Assembly (NCBI RefSeq): GCF_007859315.1 | Contig: NZ_VOHA01000001.1 | Span: 310,001-374,000 of the forward strand | Direction of reading: 5' to 3' | Length of the DNA stretch: 64,000 nucleotides | Origin: Reyranella sp. CPCC 100927 | GTDB taxonomy: Bacteria; Pseudomonadota; Alphaproteobacteria; Reyranellales; Reyranellaceae | In this document: positions 8,105-18,198 of the stretch, one piece after another | Layout: the number at the start of each line of letters is the position of its first letter | How positions within the stretch are numbered: position 1 is the stretch's first letter | Made by a program: the position numbers and the translations under genes | Notes under the pieces: generated by a model | What the model was told of the DNA's origin: nothing | The model's input: only the letters and a program-made list of their open reading frames with translations | Databases searched by the model: none

Positions 8105-8833
8105 CTATCGGACCGGCGCGACCCATCGCGCAGCGGGTGGCACGGGCGACAAGGTTTGCCTGATATGAACCATCAGCGCCGTTCCCAGGATGGGTGCCAG
8201 CAGGTTCAGGAACGGCACGATGCCGGCGGCAGCGATCAGAATGCCGGCAAGCCACACCCGGCCCCGGTTGGTGCGGCGCAATGCGGTGACGTCGGTCATC
8301 GGTTGGCGTCGCAGGCCGACGAGCTCGAAATACTCGACACTGCACAGGTAGCCGTTGACCACGCAAAACAGGATGACGCTGGCGATCGGGAAGAACAGCA
8401 GGATGATGTAGACCGGCAGCAGCACGAGATTGACGCTGACCAGCAGCAGGAAGAATTTCACACCGGACCAGATGCCGACCCAGAGCGGGACACCGGGTGC
8501 CTTGCCGAGTTGAGGGTAATGTCGTTCCTCGACGGCGTCGGCGACCTCCTCGAGGAAGAGGCTGACAATGATGCCGAAGCAGGCAGGGAACAGGAACAAC
8601 GGCAAGGCATATGCGGCGAGGCCGGCGAGGAAATGCAGCAGGTCGTTGAGCCAGCGATTGCCGGTCTCGCCCAGCCAGGAAACGCTTACCGTGGGGATGG
8701 CGGCGACCAGGAACCAGGTCGCGACCCAGATCACCACATAGAAAAGAATCGCAATTCCAAGCGACTTGAGGACCACCCAGCGCAGCTTGGGGTCGCCAAG
8801 CTGCGCGAAGGACTTCTCGACGGCGGCAAACAT
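8105..8833 (-). CDS. EI24/CysZ-like membrane protein
   Basis: The 242-residue protein starts [26 protein letters not shown]. It has about six hydrophobic helices and the conserved central loop [15 protein letters not shown], followed by [23 protein letters not shown]. It ends with MVHIRQTL near the C-terminus. This pattern matches the EI24 domain family (PF07264), which includes the sulfate permease CysZ, although alphaproteobacterial members are usually annotated only by domain. The start is the ATG at 8833; a longer frame upstream is low-complexity and probably not translated. The inner-membrane location is clear, but the substrate is not. Confidence 0.82.
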   Translation of the reverse strand: MFAAVEKSFAQLGDPKLRWVVLKSLGIAILFYVVIWVATWFLVAAIPTVSVSWLGETGNRWLNDLLHFLAGLAAYALPLFLFPACFGIIVSLFLEEVADAVEERHYPQLGKAPGVPLWVGIWSGVKFFLLLVSVNLVLLPVYIILLFFPIASVILFCVVNGYLCSVEYFELVGLRRQPMTDVTALRRTNRGRVWLAGILIAAAGIVPFLNLLAPILGTALMVHIRQTLSPVPPAARWVAPVR

Positions 8834-8876
8834 GCCGCCACTATAAGATGGTCTGCGCAGCCCACCAACTGCCGCG

Positions 8877-9608
8877 TCAGTGCGGGCGGTCCCACCGGCC
8901 AGCCCCGATGATGGGGCCGTAAGACGTCTGCTGTATGATGATGGCGACGGACTGGCTGTCCCGGATCCGCTCGGCCGGGACAATCCAGCGGGTGGCCTCG
9001 CCGCTCCAGGTCGCCAGTTTCTCCAGCGAGCGGACGACGTTGTAGTTGGTCAGTGTCGCGCCCTTGTTCTCCCCGCGGCCGATCTTCGTGCGGTGCTGTC
9101 GGTCGAATGTCACCAGCCAGATATCGGATGGCGACGACAGCCGGGTTTCGGCGACGGAGACCGCGAGGCCGTTGCCGGCGTCACGGGCTAATGCCGGGTG
9201 CACGCGAGGACCGGGTCGCTCGGCCGCCAGCCGCAGCATCTTGCCGATTTTAGCCGGGTCGTAGCCCGGATCATGGGCCAGGCCGCCAACGACCATCTCG
9301 GGCGTGTAGACGTAGCGTTGCTTGAGGGTTCGCGCATAGCCACGCTGGCGCTCGGTGTTGATCGCCGACGCGAAAGGGTCCTTCCAGCCGATGTAGTCCC
9401 AATAATCGACGTGGAATGACAGCGGAAGCAGGTCGGTGCGCTTGGTCAGTTCGCCGAGCTGTTGGTCGGACGGCGGGCAGGACGAGCAACCTTGGGACGT
9501 GAACAATTCGACAACGGTGGGTGCGGCGGCGGTCTGGGCGACCGCATGAGCCCCGCCCATCAATGCAGCGACATGCAAAGCCAGCATGAAACGACTGAGC
9601 GACAACAT
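8877..9608 (-). CDS. exported DUF1223 thioredoxin-like protein
   Basis: The 243-residue protein has a signal peptide ending in HAVAQT, followed by [24 protein letters not shown]. That C-x-x-C (C41 and C44) in a thioredoxin-like opening is the hallmark of DUF1223. The [14 protein letters not shown] and YTPEMVVGG blocks that follow are also characteristic. It probably works in the periplasm on thiol or disulfide chemistry, although no enzyme activity is established for the family. I start it at the ATG at 9608; the frame extends to a TTG at 9644 without better signals. A 12-base direct repeat CGCCAATCACTT (about 9639 and 9658) lies just upstream. Confidence 0.88.
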   Translation of the reverse strand: MLSLSRFMLALHVAALMGGAHAVAQTAAAPTVVELFTSQGCSSCPPSDQQLGELTKRTDLLPLSFHVDYWDYIGWKDPFASAINTERQRGYARTLKQRYVYTPEMVVGGLAHDPGYDPAKIGKMLRLAAERPGPRVHPALARDAGNGLAVSVAETRLSSPSDIWLVTFDRQHRTKIGRGENKGATLTNYNVVRSLEKLATWSGEATRWIVPAERIRDSQSVAIIIQQTSYGPIIGAGRWDRPH

Positions 9609-9765
9609 TTGCACACTCTGACTTTCCGCCGTGTCGTGCGCCAATCACTTTGATTCGGCGCCAATCACTTAGGGGTGACGGAAATACTTTAGGTTTCTTT
9701 CATGAAACCGGTGAAGAGCCGATTTGCCGACGGGCGATTCGGGACTCGCATTTCGGCCCCGGTTC

Positions 9766-9783
9766 GTTATGTTATAGATTAAC
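9766..9783 (+). promoter_or_regulatory. Zur-box-like palindrome upstream of metal ABC genes
   Basis: GTTATGTTATAGATTAAC agrees at 15 of 18 positions with the alphaproteobacterial Zur consensus as I remember it (GTTATGTTATAACATAAC); the mismatches all fall in the right half. It ends 18 bp before the first gene of the importer operon and overlaps a TATAGAT that could serve as the -10 element. Zinc-dependent repression is inferred. Confidence 0.6.
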
Positions 9784-9801
9784 AATTCCAAGCCGATACG
9801 C

Positions 9802-9986
9802 ATGACCGCTCACGTCCATCCGCCGGCGCCGCCGCCCGACCTCGGCACTCGCCTGATGGCGATGAGTGCCGGGCGCCGGATGCTGTGGGCCGCAGCCGGC
9901 GTGGTGCTGTTGTGGTTGGCGGTCTGGTGGGCGTTGTCGTTCGAAGCCGAGGCCGCTGTCGTGGCGGTGTCGGTGGAGGCCGCATC

Positions 9987-9990
<4 letters not shown>
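9802..9990 (+). CDS. 62-residue single-span membrane protein leading the metal-importer operon
   Basis: The short reading frame begins MTAHVHPPAPPPDLG, a His- and Pro-containing N-terminus, and then has one membrane span at about residues 28-46 (LWAAAGVVLLWLAVWWALSF) and a small Ala/Val-rich tail. Its TGA overlaps the ATG of the ATPase gene (ATGA), so the two are translationally coupled. It sits 18 bp behind the Zur-like box. I know no family for it. The position where a znuA binding-protein gene would often be found makes an accessory role in metal handling plausible, but it is far too small to be a substrate-binding protein. Confidence 0.6.
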
Positions 9991-10733
<743 letters not shown>

Positions 10734-10746
10734 CGGCCGATCGATC

Positions 10747-11622
10747 ATGGAGTTCCTGTCGGATTTTCTGATCGGTCCGTTCGTGGAGCATGGCTTCATG
10801 CGTCGCGCGCTGGTTGCTTGCCTGGCGCTGTCGGCCGGCAGTTGTACCGTCGGCGTCTTCCTGATTCTGCGCCGCATGAGCCTGATGGGCGATGCGCTGG
10901 CGCACGCTTTGCTGCCGGGCGCCGCCATCGGCTTTCTGCTGGGGGGCCTTTCGTTGCCGGCGATGAGTGCCGGCGGTTTCATCGCCGGCATCGCGACGGC
11001 CTTGCTGTCGGGCGTCGTGGCCCGCTTCACGTCACTGCGCGAAGATGCCAGTTTTGCCGCTGCCTATCTCACGGCACTGGCGGTGGGCGTCATGATCGTG
11101 TCGTTGAAGGGCTCGACGGTCGATCTGATGCATATCCTGTTCGGCAGCATCCTTGCCGTCGACGATCTGTCTCTGGCGCTGGTGGCAGCGACCGCGTCGC
11201 TCACCCTGTTGGGCATGGCGGCGATCTACCGCCCGTTGGTCGTGGAGTGCTTCAACCCGGGTTTTCTGGCCGCGGTAGGCGTGCGCGGCGCGCTTTACCA
11301 CTACGCCTTCCTGGCGATGGCGGTGCTCAACATGGTGGCCGCGTTCCAGGCGTTGGGCACGCTGATGGCGCTGGGCCTGCTGCTGCTGCCGGCCGTGGCC
11401 GCGTCGTTCTGGGCACGCCAGGTCGTGACCATGGCATTGGTGGCGCTGCCGATGGCGGCCGGATCGGGTTACGTGGGTCTGCTGATCTCGTACCACTTCA
11501 GCGTGCCGTCGGGGCCGGCGATCGTGCTGGTCGCCAGCCTGTTCTATATCGCCTCGCTGTTGTTGGGCACGCACGACAGTGTTCGGCTGCGCTTTGCGCC
11601 GCCCGCCCATCTGCGGGCCTGA
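10747..11622 (+). CDS. znuB: metal ABC transporter permease (ABC-3 family)
   Basis: The 291-residue integral membrane protein has eight or nine hydrophobic segments and the ABC-3 family landmarks LRRMSLMGDALAHALLPGAAIGFL near residue 43 and FQALGTLMALGLLLLPAVAASFWA near 190. It begins MEFLSDFLIGPFVEHGFMRRAL, with C-terminal residues RLRFAPPAHLRA. It is the membrane partner of the preceding ATPase. No gene for a periplasmic binding protein follows; the next gene belongs to an efflux system with its own promoter. The binding protein must therefore be encoded elsewhere, or the system works differently. Confidence 0.9.
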   Translation: MEFLSDFLIGPFVEHGFMRRALVACLALSAGSCTVGVFLILRRMSLMGDALAHALLPGAAIGFLLGGLSLPAMSAGGFIAGIATALLSGVVARFTSLREDASFAAAYLTALAVGVMIVSLKGSTVDLMHILFGSILAVDDLSLALVAATASLTLLGMAAIYRPLVVECFNPGFLAAVGVRGALYHYAFLAMAVLNMVAAFQALGTLMALGLLLLPAVAASFWARQVVTMALVALPMAAGSGYVGLLISYHFSVPSGPAIVLVASLFYIASLLLGTHDSVRLRFAPPAHLRA

Positions 11623-11665
11623 CGCATCGGTTGCGGGCGCAGTCAGCAATTAACAAAGTCGCAAC

Positions 11666-11694
11666 TTGCAAAATTTGCGGATTGTGAATATTGA
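11666..11694 (+). promoter_or_regulatory. sigma-70-type promoter for the RND efflux genes
   Basis: TTGCAA and TATTGA are separated by 17 bp in an AT-rich stretch, 27 bp upstream of the adaptor start. This suggests the efflux genes are transcribed independently of the metal importer. Confidence 0.5.
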
Positions 11695-11720
11695 CGCCGC
11701 TTGGTTCATGGGGCGGTTCG

Positions 11721-12857
11721 ATGATGATCCTGCGCATGGTGACGATGCTGGTGCCGGTCCTGGGCATCGCAGGCGGGATTTACGCGTGGAAAGTGCAGCG
11801 CAAATCGGATCCGTCGGCTCTGAATGCGGTGTCCACGGCAGTGCGTGTCGCCGTCGTCGAGGCGAAGCTCGAAACGCCGCCGCGGCGTCGCACCGGCGTC
11901 GGCACGCTCGAAGCGGTGCGCAAGGTGACGCTGGCCGCCGAGGTGAACGGGCGGGTCGTTCAAATTCTCTTCGAACCGGGTCAGGCCGTGAAGGCGGGCA
12001 GCTCGGTCGTTCAGCTCAACGACGCCCCCGAGCAGGCCGAACTCGAGCGGCTGAAGGCGCAGCTCAACCTGGCCGAACTCTCCTATCATCGCACGCGACA
12101 ACTTGCGCCACATGCCTTGCCGCAGGCTCAGCTCGATGACCGCGAGGCAAACCTGCGCAGTGTGCGCGCCGACATCGTCCGCATCGAGGCACTGATCGCG
12201 CAGAAGCATGTGCGGGCGCCGTTCGACGGTGTCCTGGGCATACGCCGCGTCGATCTCGGCGAATACATCGACGCCGGTCGTCCGGTTGCGACGCTGACCG
12301 ACCTGGCCACGCTCTACGTGACGTTCACGTTGCCCGAGCAGGCATGGCCCGACCTCAAGCCGGGCTTGACGGTGCGCTTCACCGTCGATGCCAGTCCGGG
12401 GCGGACCTTCGTTGGCCGCGTGCAGACGATCGAGCCACAGATCAGTGTCAACAACCGGGCCATCACGGTGCAGGCGATTGCCGACAACCCGGATCTGGCA
12501 CTGGCGCCGGGCATGTTCGCCAACGTGCAACTCGAACTGCCCGCAGGCGCGCCCGTGATCACTGTGCCGGAGACGGCGGTCGATTTCGCAAGCTACGGTG
12601 CGACTGCTTTCGTGGTGCGCCAGCGCAGCGAGAGCACCGGCGGCGCGCCGACCTGGACGGCCAAGCGGGTACTGGTCAAACCCGGCGAACGTTTCGACGG
12701 CAAGGTCGTGATTCTGTCGGGTCTGGCGCCGGGCGACCGACTCGTCAGCTCGGGGCAGGTGCGCCTGCATGACGACATCGTCGTCGAGCCGGTCGCGCGC
12801 GATACGCTGGCCGATCCGGATGCGCGTCGTCCGGCGTCGTCCGGACAGGTCCGCTGA
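11721..12857 (+). CDS. RND efflux periplasmic adaptor subunit
   Basis: The 378-residue membrane-fusion protein has an N-terminal membrane anchor (MMILRMVTMLVPVLGIAGGIYAW). The split lipoyl domain is at about residues 55-95 and 150-185 (GRVVQILFEPGQAVKAGSSVVQLND and VRAPFDGVLGIRRVDLGEYIDAG), with a coiled-coil hairpin between (QAELERLKAQLNLAELSYHRT). The beta-barrel follows (LYVTFTLPEQAWPDLKPG) and a membrane-proximal domain ends the protein. ATG at 11721 is preferred (GGGCGG upstream) over a TTG at 11691. It bridges the RND pump to an outer-membrane channel, whose gene is not here. The permease begins 13 bp after its stop. Confidence 0.93.
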   Translation: MMILRMVTMLVPVLGIAGGIYAWKVQRKSDPSALNAVSTAVRVAVVEAKLETPPRRRTGVGTLEAVRKVTLAAEVNGRVVQILFEPGQAVKAGSSVVQLNDAPEQAELERLKAQLNLAELSYHRTRQLAPHALPQAQLDDREANLRSVRADIVRIEALIAQKHVRAPFDGVLGIRRVDLGEYIDAGRPVATLTDLATLYVTFTLPEQAWPDLKPGLTVRFTVDASPGRTFVGRVQTIEPQISVNNRAITVQAIADNPDLALAPGMFANVQLELPAGAPVITVPETAVDFASYGATAFVVRQRSESTGGAPTWTAKRVLVKPGERFDGKVVILSGLAPGDRLVSSGQVRLHDDIVVEPVARDTLADPDARRPASSGQVR

Positions 12858-12870
12858 GCGGAGATCAGTC

Positions 12871-15800
12871 ATGACGGACCTCTTCGTGCGGCGGCCAGTC
12901 CTCGCCTTCGTGGTGAGCGCGCTGATTCTGCTCGTGGGACTGCAGGCGGCGTTCACCTTGCCGGTGCGGCAATATCCGGAACTCGAATCGGCCACCATCA
13001 CGGTGACGACCCAGTATCCGGGGGCGTCGCCGGATCTGATGCAGGGTTTCGTGACGGCGCCGATTTCGGAGTCGATCGCATCGGCCAGCGGCGTGGAGTA
13101 CCTGTCGTCGTCCTCGACGCAAGGCCAGTCGGAGGTCAGGGCGCGCCTGGCGCTCAACGCCAATTCCGATCGGGCGTTGATCGAGGTCATGGCCAAGGTC
13201 GCCGAGGTGAAATACCGCCTGCCGGCCGAGATCCAGGATCCCGTGATCACCAAATCGACCGGTGATGCCACGGCGGTTCTCTATCTCGGTTTTGCCAGCG
13301 AGACGGTGCCGCCGTACGCGATCAACGATTACCTCATGCGTGTCGTGCAGCCGTTGATCGCAACGGTGCCGGGCGTGGCATCGACAGAGCTGGAGGGTGG
13401 GCAGAGTCTTGCCATGCGCGTCTGGGTCGATTCGGCGCGACTGGCGGCGCATGGCGTATCGACGGCAGAGCTCTCGGACGCGTTGAAACGCAACAACTTC
13501 CAGGCAGCGCCGGGGCAGGTCAAAGGCACGTGGACGGTTGCCGACGTGCGCACCGACACCGATCTCGTCAGCGTCGAGGATTTTCGCAACCTCGTCGTGA
13601 AGGCGACGCCCAACGCGCTGGTGCGCCTCAAGGACGTCGCCACGGTCGAACTGGGTGCGAAGTCGACCGACCAGTCCGCCTTGATGGACGGCAAGCGTGC
13701 TGTCTACGTCGCGGTCAATTCGACGCCGCGCGGCAATCCGCTGACGATCGTCGCCGGCGTGAAAGCCTTGCTGCCTGAAATCCAGCGCAGCCTGCCGCCG
13801 ACGGTGGAGGTCGCCATTCCGTTCGAGGTCGCGACGTTTGTCGAGGCTTCGATCGACGAGGTGCGCACGACGCTGCTGGAGGCGGTCGTCATCGTCGTTG
13901 TCGTGATCTTCCTCTTCCTGGGATCGGGCCGGTCGGTGCTGGTTCCGATCGTCACCATCCCGCTGTCGCTGGTCGGCGCCGCAGCGATCATGCTGGCGAT
14001 GGGTTTCAGCCTCAACCTCCTGACCTTGCTGGCGATGGTGCTGGCGATCGGGCTGGTGGTCGATGATGCCATCGTCGTGCTCGAGAATGTGTACCGCCAC
14101 ATGGAGGAGGGCCGCACGCCGGTGCAGGCCGCCCTGATCGGGGCCCGCGAGATCGTCGGCCCGATCTTCGCCATGACCATCACGCTGGCGGCCGTCTACG
14201 CGCCGATCGGCCTGATGGGCGGGCTCACGGGCACGCTGTTCAAGGAGTTCGCCTTTACGCTGGCCGGTGCGGTGGTGGTTTCCGGCGTGGTGGCGCTGAC
14301 ATTGTCGCCGGCCATGTGTTCCCTGCTGCTGTCACGGAAGTCGATGGAAACCCGGCTCGGCCGGATCATCGAACGGTCTTTCCAGCGTCTGGCTGCAACC
14401 TACGGCCGATACCTGCATGCCAGTCTCGATCACCGACCGGTAACAGCGGTCTTCGCGCTCATCGTGTTCGCGGCGATCCCTGTCCTGTTCCTGTCCGCCC
14501 AGCGCGAGCTGGCGCCGGAGGAAGATCAGGGCTCGCCGATGGCCGTGGTCAAAGGGCCACAGTACGCCAACATCGAGTATGCTGAAGTTTTCGCTCAGCG
14601 CCTGGAGCAGATCTTCCGGACCATCCCGGAGCGGAAGTCGACATGGATGATCAACGGCATCGACGGGCCGGCAAACGGCATCGGCGGCATCGACCTCGTG
14701 CCGTGGAGCAAGCGCACGCGGTCGGAGAAGGAGATCGTTGCCGAGCTTCAGGCCGCCGTCGGCGCGATCGAAGGCCAGAGCGTCTTTGCCTTCTCGTTGC
14801 CGGCGCTGCCGGGGTCGACCGGCGGACTGCCGATCCAGATGGTGATCTCGAGCGCGCGCGATCACAAGGCGGCGTTCGACGCCATGGACCGGATCAAGGA
14901 AGTCGCCCGCAAGAGTGGCCTGTTCGTCGTCGTCGACAGCGATCTCGACTTCAACAACCCGATCGTGCGCATCCGCATCGATCGTGCCAAGGCCAACGAA
15001 CTGGGCGTCACCATGCAGAGCATCGGTGCCACGCTGGAGACGCTGGTCGGCGAGAACTATGTCAATCGGTTCGGTCTGCTGGGGCGCTCCTATGAAGTCA
15101 TCCCGCAGGTGCCGCGCAGCGACCGGCTGTCGCCTGAAAGCCTGACCCGCTACTACGTGCCGGCGCGCGACGGCTCCATGGTGCCGCTGTCGACTGTCGT
15201 GCAGATCGTTGCCGAGGTCGGCCCCAACAAGCTGACGCAGTTCAACCAGATGAATGCCGCCACCTTGCAGGCGATCGCGGCGCCCGGTGTGAGCATGGGC
15301 GATGCGGTGGCGTTTCTCGATGCCCAGGCGCGCGCGTTGCTGCCGGACGGCTTCCGCCACGATTGGCTCGCCGACTCCCGGCAATACGTGCAGGAAGGCG
15401 ACAAGCTCACGATCACCTTCGCGTTCGCGCTGATCGTGATCTACCTGGTGCTGGCCGCCCAGTTCGAGTCGCTGCGCGATCCGCTGGTGATCCTCGTCAC
15501 CGTGCCGCTGTCGATCTGCGGCGCCCTGATACCGCTCTATCTGGGGTTTGCCACGCTCAACATCTATACCCAGATCGGTCTGGTGACGCTGGTCGGGCTC
15601 ATCTCCAAGCACGGCATCCTGATGGTGGAGTTCGCCAACAAGCTGCAGGAGACGGCAGGGCTCAGTCGCCGGGCCGCGATCGAGCAGGCCGCCCGCATCC
15701 GCCTGCGTCCCATCCTGATGACGACGGCTGCCATGGTGGCCGGCCTGGTGCCGCTGCTGTACGCCTCGGGCGCGGGTGCCGAAAGCCGCTTTTCGATCGG

Positions 15801-15981
15801 TATCGTCGTCGTCCTGGGCCTGACCGTGGGTACCCTGTTCACGCTCTTCGTGCTGCCCGCGGTCTACACCGTGCTGGCCAAGGATCATGCCCGCGCGCAC
15901 TCGGGGCGGGCGGCCGAGATCGCGGCCGTCGATGCCATCGGCAGGACGCGCACGGTGCCCGCCGACCGCATCTCGGGATAG
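12871..15981 (+). CDS. RND multidrug efflux permease (HAE-1 type)
   Basis: The 1036-residue protein starts MTDLFVRRPVLAFVVSALILLVGL, with GCGGAG upstream. It has the twelve-helix, two-large-loop layout of AcrB-like pumps. The proton-relay aspartates lie in TM4, LAIGLVVDDAIVVLENVYRH. The second half repeats the fold (TLVGLISKHGILMVEFANKLQ). The sequence resembles the MexI/MexK branch, where TM10 carries KHGILMVEF. Substrates are probably hydrophobic drugs, dyes or solvents; specificity cannot be read. With its adaptor it needs an outer-membrane factor encoded elsewhere. The facing SufR-like regulator could control it, although the two are convergent. Confidence 0.95.
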   Translation: MTDLFVRRPVLAFVVSALILLVGLQAAFTLPVRQYPELESATITVTTQYPGASPDLMQGFVTAPISESIASASGVEYLSSSSTQGQSEVRARLALNANSDRALIEVMAKVAEVKYRLPAEIQDPVITKSTGDATAVLYLGFASETVPPYAINDYLMRVVQPLIATVPGVASTELEGGQSLAMRVWVDSARLAAHGVSTAELSDALKRNNFQAAPGQVKGTWTVADVRTDTDLVSVEDFRNLVVKATPNALVRLKDVATVELGAKSTDQSALMDGKRAVYVAVNSTPRGNPLTIVAGVKALLPEIQRSLPPTVEVAIPFEVATFVEASIDEVRTTLLEAVVIVVVVIFLFLGSGRSVLVPIVTIPLSLVGAAAIMLAMGFSLNLLTLLAMVLAIGLVVDDAIVVLENVYRHMEEGRTPVQAALIGAREIVGPIFAMTITLAAVYAPIGLMGGLTGTLFKEFAFTLAGAVVVSGVVALTLSPAMCSLLLSRKSMETRLGRIIERSFQRLAATYGRYLHASLDHRPVTAVFALIVFAAIPVLFLSAQRELAPEEDQGSPMAVVKGPQYANIEYAEVFAQRLEQIFRTIPERKSTWMINGIDGPANGIGGIDLVPWSKRTRSEKEIVAELQAAVGAIEGQSVFAFSLPALPGSTGGLPIQMVISSARDHKAAFDAMDRIKEVARKSGLFVVVDSDLDFNNPIVRIRIDRAKANELGVTMQSIGATLETLVGENYVNRFGLLGRSYEVIPQVPRSDRLSPESLTRYYVPARDGSMVPLSTVVQIVAEVGPNKLTQFNQMNAATLQAIAAPGVSMGDAVAFLDAQARALLPDGFRHDWLADSRQYVQEGDKLTITFAFALIVIYLVLAAQFESLRDPLVILVTVPLSICGALIPLYLGFATLNIYTQIGLVTLVGLISKHGILMVEFANKLQETAGLSRRAAIEQAARIRLRPILMTTAAMVAGLVPLLYASGAGAESRFSIGIVVVLGLTVGTLFTLFVLPAVYTVLAKDHARAHSGRAAEIAAVDAIGRTRTVPADRISG

Positions 15982-15987
15982 CGCGCC

Positions 15988-16686
15988 TTAACGGCGACTG
16001 CCGCGCGTGGCTTTGCGGTCGCGATGCGTCGGTTGTCCGTCGCTGACCGGCGCGATTCGATAGGCACAGCGGCGGGCGCCCATCAGGATATGCTCCTCGC
16101 GCTCGACCGTGATATCGGGGCCGAGCACGTCACGAAAGACGTCGAGTTCGGAGCGGCAGAATCCCTGGCAGGCCGACGCCGCGACGCAGATCGGGCAGTG
16201 ATTCTCGACGAACAGCCAGCCGCGCCCGTCCTCGGTGCGATGCCATTCGGCCATGTAGCCTTCCCGGGCGCGCATCTCGGCAAGACGCGCGATGCGGTCT
16301 TCCACGCGGCCCACGCCCTTGAGTTCAGCCTCGTATGTCCTGCGGGTCTCGGTTTCGCGGGTCGCGATCAGAAGATCGAGTGCCGGCTGGCCCAGGGTCG
16401 TTCGGATGGTTCGCAGCAGGTCGGCCGTCAGATTGGCGTGCGCATCCGGAAAGCGGCCGTGACCGGCATCGGTCAGGTGCCAGGTCTGGGCTGGGCGGCC
16501 GACGCCCTTGGGCTCCGCGGTCGCGCCAACGAGATCCTCGGCGGCGAGTTTCAGCAATTGCTGACGGGCCGCTTCGCCGGTCGTTCCCAGCTGCTCACCC
16601 AATTCGGTGGCCGTCAGCGGACCATGTCGCTTCAATGCGTGCAGCACGCGATCGGCAACGGGACGTGATTTCACGGCTGGATTCAC
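15988..16686 (-). CDS. SufR-like iron-sulfur transcriptional regulator
   Basis: With a GTG start at 16686 (GGGAGG 11 bases upstream) the protein is 232 residues. The N-terminal winged helix (VADRVLHALKRHGPLTATEL, QLGTTGEAARQQLLKLA) is of the ArsR/DeoR type. The C-terminal half carries CPICVAASACQGFC (C164, C167, C173, C177) and a further C207. This spacing is characteristic of SufR and related regulators that bind a [4Fe-4S] cluster. No suf genes are in the window. The longer frame, to 16950, is unlikely to be translated. Its own promoter region contains a small palindrome, so autoregulation is plausible. Confidence 0.85.
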   Translation of the reverse strand: MNPAVKSRPVADRVLHALKRHGPLTATELGEQLGTTGEAARQQLLKLAAEDLVGATAEPKGVGRPAQTWHLTDAGHGRFPDAHANLTADLLRTIRTTLGQPALDLLIATRETETRRTYEAELKGVGRVEDRIARLAEMRAREGYMAEWHRTEDGRGWLFVENHCPICVAASACQGFCRSELDVFRDVLGPDITVEREEHILMGARRCAYRIAPVSDGQPTHRDRKATRGSRR

Positions 16687-16717
16687 CAGTTCGCCAGCCT
16701 CCCCTGATGATTCATAA

Positions 16718-16752
16718 AGGGTAGAAATATCCTTTTTCCAAGTCAATACTTG
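16718..16752 (-). promoter_or_regulatory. putative promoter and operator of the SufR-like gene
   Basis: On the minus strand TTGACT is followed by an AT-rich stretch and TACCCT at 17-bp spacing. The -35 element lies within CAAGTCAATACTTG (16739-16752), a 5-bp inverted repeat with a 4-base spacer. A repressor bound there would block its own transcription. Confidence 0.45.
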
Positions 16753-16877
16753 AAATAAGGGCGCGTCACTTTTGACGTCCGGACTCGGCGACGCGCCTCG
16801 CAGGCTGTCACATGGATGCTGTCCGGTATCGGTAAGATGTCCATGATGGGTGGCCAATTCGGTCGAGGGGCGCGTTG

Positions 16878-18152
16878 ATGACGCATCGAAGGGCGGTATT
16901 CGTCTGTTGCGACGGCCTGGGACGTGACTGGGTGGATGCCAGCCGGACACCGACGCTGCAAGACATGCGCCACACGGGTGTGTGGTGTGCCGAGCATCGG
17001 GCAGTGTTTCCGTCCGTGACGCGTGTTTCCGCGGCCTCCATCGCGACGGGATGCCTGCCGGGCCGTCACGGCCTGCATGGCAATCGCATGGGACTTCTGG
17101 AGGGTGGCCGCGTGGTCGTGCGCGATGTCGGCAATCCCGACTTTCGCGCGCACATGCGCCGCGCGACGGGTACGACGCTGCGGGTTCCGACGATGGCCCA
17201 GCGCGTCGCGACGTCGGGCGGGTTCATCGCTTTTTCAAACGTATCGCCCGGGGCCGCCTACTTTCTCGATCCCGAGCATTTCGGCTTCGTCTATCACCGG
17301 GCAGGCTCCTACGCGCCCCAAGGCGTGCCGATCGGAGGCGCTGATGCGCTGGATGTCAGCCATGACCTCGCGGGCGACTGGGTCATGACACAGCGTTTCT
17401 GTGCCGAGATCCTGGCCGATCGTCGACCGGCCATCGCCGTCCTGTGGCTGGCCAATCCCGACCACACGCTGCATGGCGTGCCGCTGGGTTCATCGGCCCA
17501 CCTCGAAGCGCTGTGTCATGCCGATCGATGCGTTCTCGAGGTCCTGCAGACCGTGGAGCGCCTGCGTCGGGACGGCGATGAAATCCTGCTGTTGGTCGGT
17601 TCCGACCATGGTCAGGAAACCATCGGCGACTGCCTCGATCTGGAGGCCTGGCTGTCGCAGCAGGGGCTCGCCCCCCTTCTCGAGAGCGGCGACATCGCCG
17701 TCGCGGGCCAGGGTACGGCGGCGCTGCTCTATGCGACCGAGCATGGTCGGCCGCGCCTGCTGGAGAGACTCGATGCCCTGCGTGCCGCGCCATGGGCCGA
17801 TGGGGTTATCGCGCAGGGAGCCATGGGTGAACACGGTCAGGTCGCCACGGGCGGTCTCGTCGCGGCGGTCAATATGGCGCGCCGGGACGAACTCAACCCG
17901 CATGGCGTGCGGGGGCGGCGATGGGTCGTCGCCGAGCCGGGCAAGCCCGCCGCGATCGGCGATGGCCAACATGGCGGTTGGGGGCCGGACGAGACGAATC
18001 CCTTCCTGATCGTCAATCATGCGGGATCGCCGTCGGCCACCCTGCGGCAGCCGACATGCATCACCGATATCGCGCCCACGATGCTGCGCTTCCTCGGTCT
18101 GCCGATGGATGGTCTTGACGGATCGCCGCTGCCGTTGGAACAGCGCGGCTGA
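16878..18152 (+). CDS. alkaline-phosphatase-superfamily phosphodiesterase / nucleotide pyrophosphatase-like protein
   Basis: The 424-residue protein lacks an obvious signal peptide. Metal- and substrate-site landmarks are VFVCCDGLGRDW (first Asp), FPSVTRVSAASIATG (the Thr nucleophile position), LWLANPDHTLHG, LLVGSDHGQETIG and the late HGGWGPDETNPFL. This order matches the type I phosphodiesterase/nucleotide pyrophosphatase branch (PF01663). Phosphonoacetate hydrolase and related enzymes are in the same group, so a phosphonate or phosphodiester substrate is plausible. GAGGGG precedes the ATG at 16878. A strong hairpin follows the stop codon. Confidence 0.85.
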   Translation: MTHRRAVFVCCDGLGRDWVDASRTPTLQDMRHTGVWCAEHRAVFPSVTRVSAASIATGCLPGRHGLHGNRMGLLEGGRVVVRDVGNPDFRAHMRRATGTTLRVPTMAQRVATSGGFIAFSNVSPGAAYFLDPEHFGFVYHRAGSYAPQGVPIGGADALDVSHDLAGDWVMTQRFCAEILADRRPAIAVLWLANPDHTLHGVPLGSSAHLEALCHADRCVLEVLQTVERLRRDGDEILLLVGSDHGQETIGDCLDLEAWLSQQGLAPLLESGDIAVAGQGTAALLYATEHGRPRLLERLDALRAAPWADGVIAQGAMGEHGQVATGGLVAAVNMARRDELNPHGVRGRRWVVAEPGKPAAIGDGQHGGWGPDETNPFLIVNHAGSPSATLRQPTCITDIAPTMLRFLGLPMDGLDGSPLPLEQRG

Positions 18153-18155
18153 AGC

Positions 18156-18183
18156 CTGGACGCCCCGAGCGAGGGGCGTCCAG
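18156..18183. terminator. strong hairpin between convergent genes
   Basis: An 11-bp perfect stem CTGGACGCCCC / GGGGCGTCCAG with a GAGCGA loop lies 4 bp after the phosphodiesterase stop and 16 bp before the end of the DUF1127 gene. There is no T-tract, so termination in either direction may depend on Rho or be partial. Confidence 0.6.
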
Positions 18184-18198
18184 CGGTTCATGTGCAGG

